This document shows positions 49,705-54,325 of a stretch of DNA of 54,325 nucleotides, piece by piece (within the stretch, counting starts at the first letter, position 1; the number at the start of each line of letters is the position of its first letter). Origin of the DNA: an uncultured Lachnospiraceae bacterium (GTDB lineage Bacteria > Bacillota > Clostridia > Lachnospirales > Lachnospiraceae); the NCBI GenBank assembly GCA_934293375.1, contig CAKQYS010000013.1, positions 1 through 54,325 of the forward strand, in the 5' to 3' direction. The notes under the pieces were generated by a model. The model saw nothing but the letters and a program-made list of their open reading frames with translations, was not told the origin of the DNA and made no database searches. The position numbers and the translations under genes are program-made.

Positions 49705-50361
49705 CTACTGCGTGTCAATCCGGTATCCAATCCCTTTGACGGTCTTAATGATATCCACACCCAGCTTCTCCCGGATCCGCTTCATATATACGGTAACCGT
49801 ATGATCATACACATCATTTCCGGTTGCCTCCCAGATACAGTCAATCACCGCATCTCTGGAAACCGCCTTATCATGCTGTTCTGCCAGCAGCATCAGAATC
49901 CGCAGCTCCAGCTTGGAAAATCCGATTATAGTTTCCCCACGCCTGACCTCTTTTCTGGCAAGGTCAAAATGGATCCCCTGTACTGAAATCTCTGCCGGCT
50001 TTGCCTGCCTCAGAAACACCCTGTTGACCCTCGCCACAAGCTCCCGGACAGAAAATGGCTTCGTAATGTAGTCTTCTGCACCCAGCTCTAACCCTGATAC
50101 AATATCGCTTTCTTCGTCCTTGGCTGTCAAAAAGATGGTTGGTATCTCCATCGGTGCCAGCACTTTTTCATAAAATGAAAACCCTGATCCATCCGGCAAT
50201 GTCACATCAAGCAGCACAAGGCCGGGACGATCGTCATTTACGACCGCCCTGGCCCGGCTGATACAATCCGCAGTATTGAGTTGATATTCCGGTTCGGTAA
50301 ATGTATCAGAAAGTGCCTCCCTGATACCTGCATTATCCTCTACCAGCAATAGCTTCTTCAT
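49705..50361 (-). CDS. OmpR/PhoB-family response regulator (module 2)
   Basis: A 218-residue regulator: acidic EDN at 8-10, phosphoacceptor Asp52 (LLDVTLPDGSG), FLTAKDEE, ITKPFSV in the receiver, and a winged helix with FSKLELRILMLLAEQ and HTVTVYMKRIREKLG. The ATG at 50361 has GAGG upstream; an ATG six codons earlier overlaps the permease stop (TAGATG) and would be translationally coupled, so either start is possible. It is similar to the module 1 regulator. The tandem 11-bp repeats upstream of this operon are a fitting OmpR-type target. Confidence 0.94.
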   Translation of the reverse strand: MKKLLLVEDNAGIREALSDTFTEPEYQLNTADCISRARAVVNDDRPGLVLLDVTLPDGSGFSFYEKVLAPMEIPTIFLTAKDEESDIVSGLELGAEDYITKPFSVRELVARVNRVFLRQAKPAEISVQGIHFDLARKEVRRGETIIGFSKLELRILMLLAEQHDKAVSRDAVIDCIWEATGNDVYDHTVTVYMKRIREKLGVDIIKTVKGIGYRIDTQ

Positions 50362-50379
50362 ATCCTGCAATCCTCTCAT

Positions 50380-53013
50380 CTATACATTTTCGTTCTTAAT
50401 CGTCTCTATTATATTATTTTTACTGATCTTTGTCAGCGACAATTTCATGATCAGATAAATCAATACAATGACAACCACCGCACTCACAATCATCGGCATA
50501 ACCGGCAGCACGAACCGGATCTGTACATCATATCGGTTTTCCAGCAGACACACCACATACGACAGGCATGCACCGAGCGGCAATCCGATCGCTAGGGATT
50601 TTCCTGACAAAAAGATACTCTCCAGACAGATCATCCGGTCAAACTGCGGACTCGTCATACCCACACTTTTCAGGGTGGCAAATTCACGGCTCCGAAGTTC
50701 CATGCTGGTTCCCAGCGTATTGATAATATTCGTAATTCCGATCAAAGCGATCACAATGATCAGACCATACGCAAAGATTGCCAGCAATACAAAGAGAGAT
50801 TTCTCTGAACGCATATCCTTGTCTCTGTTTGTAATATACGCATTTGGATATGCCTTCTCTAAATCATCCTGCAATGTATCCGGATCAGATGAGACAAAGA
50901 ACGCATACATCTGGCGTGAGGCAAGACTCCGGCTGATCTGCAGCGACTTCCATGTATCTGTATTCATCACAACAATCGCCATACCGTAGACCTGTGTGTA
51001 CCCGGTCGGTCTGACATCCGTAGTTCCCGCCAATGTGATGTCAGCAACGGCAACCTGATCATCATTACAAAGATGCAGCACATCTCCCGATTTATAATCA
51101 AACATCTCTGCCTCTTCTGAGACTAATTTCTGTTTTTCCTCATCATAGTGTTCAAGCACAGTAGAATTCGTAAGAATCGCCTTGCCGTCTGTATCTGAAA
51201 TACCTGCTGCCTGTGCGTACTCTGCAAATGCCTCCCGATTCAGACACATAACCAATAAAGATTCCGTATCATTTTCTTCCGAGCCGCCCATGTTCTCGTA
51301 ATACTCCTGGTATTTTGATGTTCTGACCGGCTTGTCAAGGCTCAGATATCCGGATAATGAAACTGCATACGCATCCACATTATCAAACAGGGACAGATTT
51401 TTTGCAATTTCATCTGCATCCTCATAGTTTTCCCCGTCATCATGAATTGTAATATTGTTCTTATCATTTCCGTAGGACAACTCCACCAGACGGAACGCCA
51501 TTGACATAAAGTATGAAATCACGATAAAGGTAACGGTACAGATCACGATAGAGATCACAGTTGTTCGATACTTCTTTCGATTTCTCTTCATGTTTTTATA
51601 AGAAACTACACCGCCAATGCCAAACAACCTCTGCACATAACCCGGTGTTTTCAGTTTCTTTGACTTCATCTTGATCTCATTGGTATTGCGGATCGCCTCC
51701 AATGGTGTGACACGAGCCGCCTTTCTCGCACTGCCAATGGCAGAAAAATAAATGGTCACGATGCCGAGCAGCAGTGCTGCGAGCAGTGCGATTACGGATA
51801 CATGAAATCCAATCCGGAAATTCAGGGACTCATGCAGCAATGCATTTACCACAAAGACCAAAATATAGGAAGCCAAAAGTCCACAGCCCATACCCAGAGG
51901 CAGACCGACAGCACCCAGCATTGCCGCCTCCATACGCACACTCTTTCGGATCTGCTTTCTGGTAGCACCGACACTGGCGAGCATGCCATACTGTCTGATC
52001 TTCTCTGTGATCGAAATATCAAAGCTGTTCTTGATGCAGTACACCGATGTCACAATGATAATGAGTGCCACAAACACAGCAACCACCAACAGTGCCTTCA
52101 GACTGCTCTCCAGTGGAAAGATCTGTTCAAACCGGAGCAGGCTGATATTCCTGTACACCTGATATGGCATTTGGGATATCAGATCATAATACTGATTCAT
52201 CTCCTCTTCTGTCATTTCCGAATCTTCTCTATTGGCCTTTTCATATAATGCCGCCTGTTTCTGATCCAGTCCCAGAATCCCGGCTGTCACCGCATATTGA
52301 TTCCGCAGGCCATCCTTTGTGTATCTGACATACACCGTCATATTGTCTGTCTGTGCATCGGTATAGGTTACAAAGGTGTATCCCGGTGCGGAATAATCCT
52401 CCTGTGCATAACCAGGACGCTCTATGATGCCTACAATCTTATATGTCTTCTCTTTGGTATCAACCAGCTTCTCGTCCTCATCACAATATGGATTTCCCTG
52501 CGACAACTCATCCACATCCGAATCATTTGTCACACGCTTTCCAACCTGTAATGTGATCGTATCTCCTACCTGATATTCCAGTCTTCCATTCGTCTTCAAA
52601 TGTCTCGGGATCACAACTTCCTCATCATTTTGTGGCATGCGCCCCTCAAGCAGATGGAAACACGCCTGCAAAAAGCCCTTCTCATCCGTTGCCACCAGAT
52701 ATGCATACGGTTTATCCGCATTCTTACAGCCCTCCAGCTTCGCATATCCAAGTCCCGATATTTCATACATACTCTCAATGCTCCGGTTCTGTTCAAAATC
52801 CTTTAACTCCTCTTTCGTCACGCCGGAAAATGCATAGTGAAAATCTCCATTCTTCTGCTTCTCATACACAATCATACTCATCCGGTAGCTTGCCACAAGC
52901 GTCGTAAGTGCAGACAGCAGGGCAACCGAAAGCATGATACCGATGATCATCACAATCGTTCTCTTTTTATTTAATTTTAGATTCTGTGCCACTAATTTTT
53001 TCATTAAATTCAT
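50380..53013 (-). CDS. FtsX-family ABC transporter permease (module 2)
   Basis: An 877-residue permease of the same double-FtsX layout as module 1. A first membrane segment (about 19-42) is followed by an extracellular domain to about 300. FtsX unit 1 contains ALLVVAVFVALIIIVTSVYC and the coupling helix QYGMLASVGATRKQIRKSVR. A second extracellular domain and FtsX unit 2 follow (FATLKSVGMTSPQFDRMICL). It shares a 4-bp ATGA overlap with its ATPase gene, so translation is coupled. Such transporters remove or sense membrane-active peptides or handle lipoproteins. Sequence differs clearly from the module 1 permease. Confidence 0.9.
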   Translation of the reverse strand: MNLMKKLVAQNLKLNKKRTIVMIIGIMLSVALLSALTTLVASYRMSMIVYEKQKNGDFHYAFSGVTKEELKDFEQNRSIESMYEISGLGYAKLEGCKNADKPYAYLVATDEKGFLQACFHLLEGRMPQNDEEVVIPRHLKTNGRLEYQVGDTITLQVGKRVTNDSDVDELSQGNPYCDEDEKLVDTKEKTYKIVGIIERPGYAQEDYSAPGYTFVTYTDAQTDNMTVYVRYTKDGLRNQYAVTAGILGLDQKQAALYEKANREDSEMTEEEMNQYYDLISQMPYQVYRNISLLRFEQIFPLESSLKALLVVAVFVALIIIVTSVYCIKNSFDISITEKIRQYGMLASVGATRKQIRKSVRMEAAMLGAVGLPLGMGCGLLASYILVFVVNALLHESLNFRIGFHVSVIALLAALLLGIVTIYFSAIGSARKAARVTPLEAIRNTNEIKMKSKKLKTPGYVQRLFGIGGVVSYKNMKRNRKKYRTTVISIVICTVTFIVISYFMSMAFRLVELSYGNDKNNITIHDDGENYEDADEIAKNLSLFDNVDAYAVSLSGYLSLDKPVRTSKYQEYYENMGGSEENDTESLLVMCLNREAFAEYAQAAGISDTDGKAILTNSTVLEHYDEEKQKLVSEEAEMFDYKSGDVLHLCNDDQVAVADITLAGTTDVRPTGYTQVYGMAIVVMNTDTWKSLQISRSLASRQMYAFFVSSDPDTLQDDLEKAYPNAYITNRDKDMRSEKSLFVLLAIFAYGLIIVIALIGITNIINTLGTSMELRSREFATLKSVGMTSPQFDRMICLESIFLSGKSLAIGLPLGACLSYVVCLLENRYDVQIRFVLPVMPMIVSAVVVIVLIYLIMKLSLTKISKNNIIETIKNENV

Positions 53014-53672
53014 TTGATCTTACCATCCTCTATCATAATGATTCTGTCGGCTTCTCTTGCCAGCTCCATGTTATGTGTGATCATGATGATTGTCTGGTTT
53101 AACTCCTGATTGGATCTCTTTAACAGACTCATGATCTCATTGCTCGACTTCGTATCCAGATTGCCTGTCGGCTCATCTGCGAGCACGATTGACGGATGGG
53201 TGATCAACGCCCTGCCAATCGAGGTTCGTTGCTGCTGTCCACCGGACAACTCATTTGGCAGATGCATTCTCCTCTCGGAAAGCCCCAAAAGCTGCAGCAT
53301 TTCCTCCATCTGCTCTGCATCTACCGTCCGTCCATCAAGCTCCAGTGGGATTGCGATATTCTCCTGCACATTCAGGATCGGAATCAGATTGTAAAATTGA
53401 TAGATAATCCCAACCTGTCTTCTTCTGAAGATTGCCAGCTCATCATCATTCATGGCAAAAATGTCTGTATCATTGACGATCACCTTGCCACTCGTTGGTC
53501 TGTCCACACCGCCCAGCAGATGCAGCAGCGTGGATTTTCCGGAACCACTGGCACCGACAATTGCCACGAACTCTCCCTTCTCCACGGTAAGTGATACATC
53601 ATCCAATGCCCTGACCTCATTTTGTCCTTCCCCGTATATCTTTGATAAATGTTCCACCTTTAATATTTCCAT
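53010..53672 (-). CDS. MacB/LolD-type ABC ATPase (module 2)
   Basis: A 220-residue ATPase: Walker A GASGSGKST (40-48), Q-loop YQFYNLIP, signature LSGGQQQRTSIGRAL, Walker B IVLADEPTGNLDTKSS and H-loop ITHNMELA. It is close in sequence to the module 1 ATPase (both start MEI.. with GEGQNEVRALDDVS or similar). It is the first gene of the operon that also holds permease, regulator and kinase, and is preceded by the tandem 11-bp repeats. Confidence 0.96.
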   Translation of the reverse strand: MEILKVEHLSKIYGEGQNEVRALDDVSLTVEKGEFVAIVGASGSGKSTLLHLLGGVDRPTSGKVIVNDTDIFAMNDDELAIFRRRQVGIIYQFYNLIPILNVQENIAIPLELDGRTVDAEQMEEMLQLLGLSERRMHLPNELSGGQQQRTSIGRALITHPSIVLADEPTGNLDTKSSNEIMSLLKRSNQELNQTIIMITHNMELAREADRIIMIEDGKIK

Positions 53673-53748
53673 GTTCGTCTCCTTTTCATTTACGCTATAT
53701 GTCCTGTAGTCTGCATTGCCACTACAGAATTTTCTACCCTACATGTAG

Positions 53749-53783
53749 AGAATACTACAGCGTAGGTTACAGGTAGGTTACAG
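53749..53783 (-). promoter_or_regulatory. Activator-type promoter with two 11-bp tandem repeats
   Basis: CTGTAACCTAC occurs twice in perfect tandem on the minus strand (53773-53783 and 53762-53772). The 11-bp period equals one helical turn and is the layout used by PhoB/OmpR-type regulators. TATTCT (53749-53754) fits a -10 element; the -35 position falls in the repeat and is not consensus, as expected for an activated promoter. The operon's own response regulator is the likely binder. Confidence 0.7.
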
Positions 53784-53784
53784 A

Positions 53785-53819
53785 TAAAAAACTACCCTGC
53801 AAATAAATTGCAGGGTAGT
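53785..53819 (-). terminator. Terminator of the Rpn-family gene
   Basis: A perfect 12-bp stem (53791-53802 with 53808-53819) and 5-nt loop, followed by six T residues on the minus strand. It ends the gene at the right edge 27 bp past its stop codon and directly abuts the operator of the ABC operon. Confidence 0.93.
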
Positions 53820-53845
53820 GGTCATACACTTTTCTAAAATGATAT

Positions 53846-54325
53846 TTATTTCGTACTGTTTAGCCGTGCCAACTGTGCCTTTAATTGTTCTATCTGCGCA
53901 GTCTTTTCTTCCAACTGTGCATCCTTTGTCTCCAGTTGCACAGCCTGTTCTTCCAACTGTGCATCCTTCTCCTTCAGTTGAGCCGCCTGCTTTGCTAACA
54001 GCTCCTTCGTCACCCGCTCATGGATCATGGAACGCTCGCGTGCTTCACACTGCAGTCTGACACGCTCGTCTGCCTGCAGGCGTTCGATTTCTTCGATTGT
54101 CGGTTCAAAACTCTGATACTGTGCTGCAACTGCCATCAAATCACCCCATGTCTTCGCTTGAAAGATGCGGGTCCAGACATCCAGATGATTCGCCTTATCC
54201 GCATCGGTTGCTAAATCAACTTTAGATAAGTCTAACACACACAATCTGAATTTTCCAGTATAATCGTGATGATTTTTCACATTCTGCATACGATATTCGG
54301 CAAAGAATTCCGGGTACTCTGCAAA
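53846..54325 (-). CDS. Rpn-family nuclease (PDDEXK/transposase_31 type), partial
   Basis: The frame is open to the window edge, so the N-terminus with the nuclease core is outside; 159 C-terminal residues are visible. The text EYPEFFAEYRMQNVKNHHDY, then TGKFRLCVLDLSKVDLATDAD and DVWTRIFQAKTWGDLMAVA, fits the middle and C-terminal part of Lachnospiraceae Rpn (recombination-promoting nuclease) proteins. The tail is a coiled coil made of 14-residue repeats (LKEKDAQLEEQAVQ, LETKDAQLEEKTAQ). These proteins cut DNA and are variable, multicopy accessory genes. The other window copy (25752-25976) is a fragment. Confidence 0.65.
   Translation of the reverse strand, partial: FAEYPEFFAEYRMQNVKNHHDYTGKFRLCVLDLSKVDLATDADKANHLDVWTRIFQAKTWGDLMAVAAQYQSFEPTIEEIERLQADERVRLQCEARERSMIHERVTKELLAKQAAQLKEKDAQLEEQAVQLETKDAQLEEKTAQIEQLKAQLARLNSTK

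Noticed and set aside
1..54325. CRISPR array, insertion sequence with inverted repeats, prophage or rRNA genes
   Set aside because: No regularly spaced repeats, transposase frame, phage structural gene or rRNA sequence was noticed. The only mobile-type traces are the two Rpn-family sequences.

Overview
The window looks like a chromosomal segment of a low-to-mid GC Gram-positive anaerobe of the class Clostridia, most likely family Lachnospiraceae. The pointers are the ribosomal gene order with rpsD between rpsK and rpoA, the enlarged bL17, strong AGGAGG ribosome binding sites, secreted bacterial-Ig/beta-helix proteins, Rpn-type nuclease remnants and several ABC/two-component modules. Species cannot be read from the sequence. 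Almost everything is on the minus strand; the plus strand carries a methyltransferase and EamA transporter pair, a tRNA-Pro gene and a nuclease-gene remnant.

Region 1 (1-24.3 kb, read right to left) is the S10-spc-alpha ribosomal super-cluster. It starts at a promoter near 24.27 kb followed by a folded leader of about 230 nt. It then runs rpsJ-rplC-D-W-B-rpsS-rplV-rpsC-rplP-rpmC-rpsQ-rplN-X-E-rpsZ-rpsH-rplF-R-rpsE-rpmD-rplO-secY-adk-map-infA. A second promoter (11.58-11.60 kb) opens rpmJ, a folded leader, rpsM-rpsK-rpsD-rpoA-rplQ. The unit continues with a single-chain EcfA ATPase, ecfT and truA. A large secreted Ig/beta-helix protein is inserted between truA and rplM-rpsI, which have their own consensus promoter and a UUCG-capped terminator. 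A LURP-one-like gene and a possible Spo0A-controlled promoter pointing out of the window fill the left edge.

Region 2 (24.3-32.1 kb) is accessory: a SAM methyltransferase, a remnant of an Rpn nuclease gene, three exported proteins in a row (one joins a long N-terminal region to a solute-binding domain), and on the plus strand an RlmI-like methyltransferase and an EamA permease.

Region 3 (32.1-41 kb) holds an FtsX-type ABC transporter with its two-component system, separated by a terminator and a TTACA-N4-TGTAA palindrome, plus a second two-component system with a very large sensor kinase. Region 4 (41-45.5 kb) is a polar amino acid ABC operon, with an EamA permease and a CpXC zinc protein downstream and a terminator inside its 5' leader. 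tRNA-Pro(CGG) follows.

Region 5 (45.6-54.3 kb) contains the most striking gene: a Tet(M)/EF-G-like ribosomal GTPase joined to a complete Rae1/YacP-type NYN endonuclease domain. Next is a second FtsX ABC transporter and two-component operon, preceded by two perfect 11-bp tandem repeats. The window ends in a partial Rpn-family gene with a repetitive coiled-coil tail.
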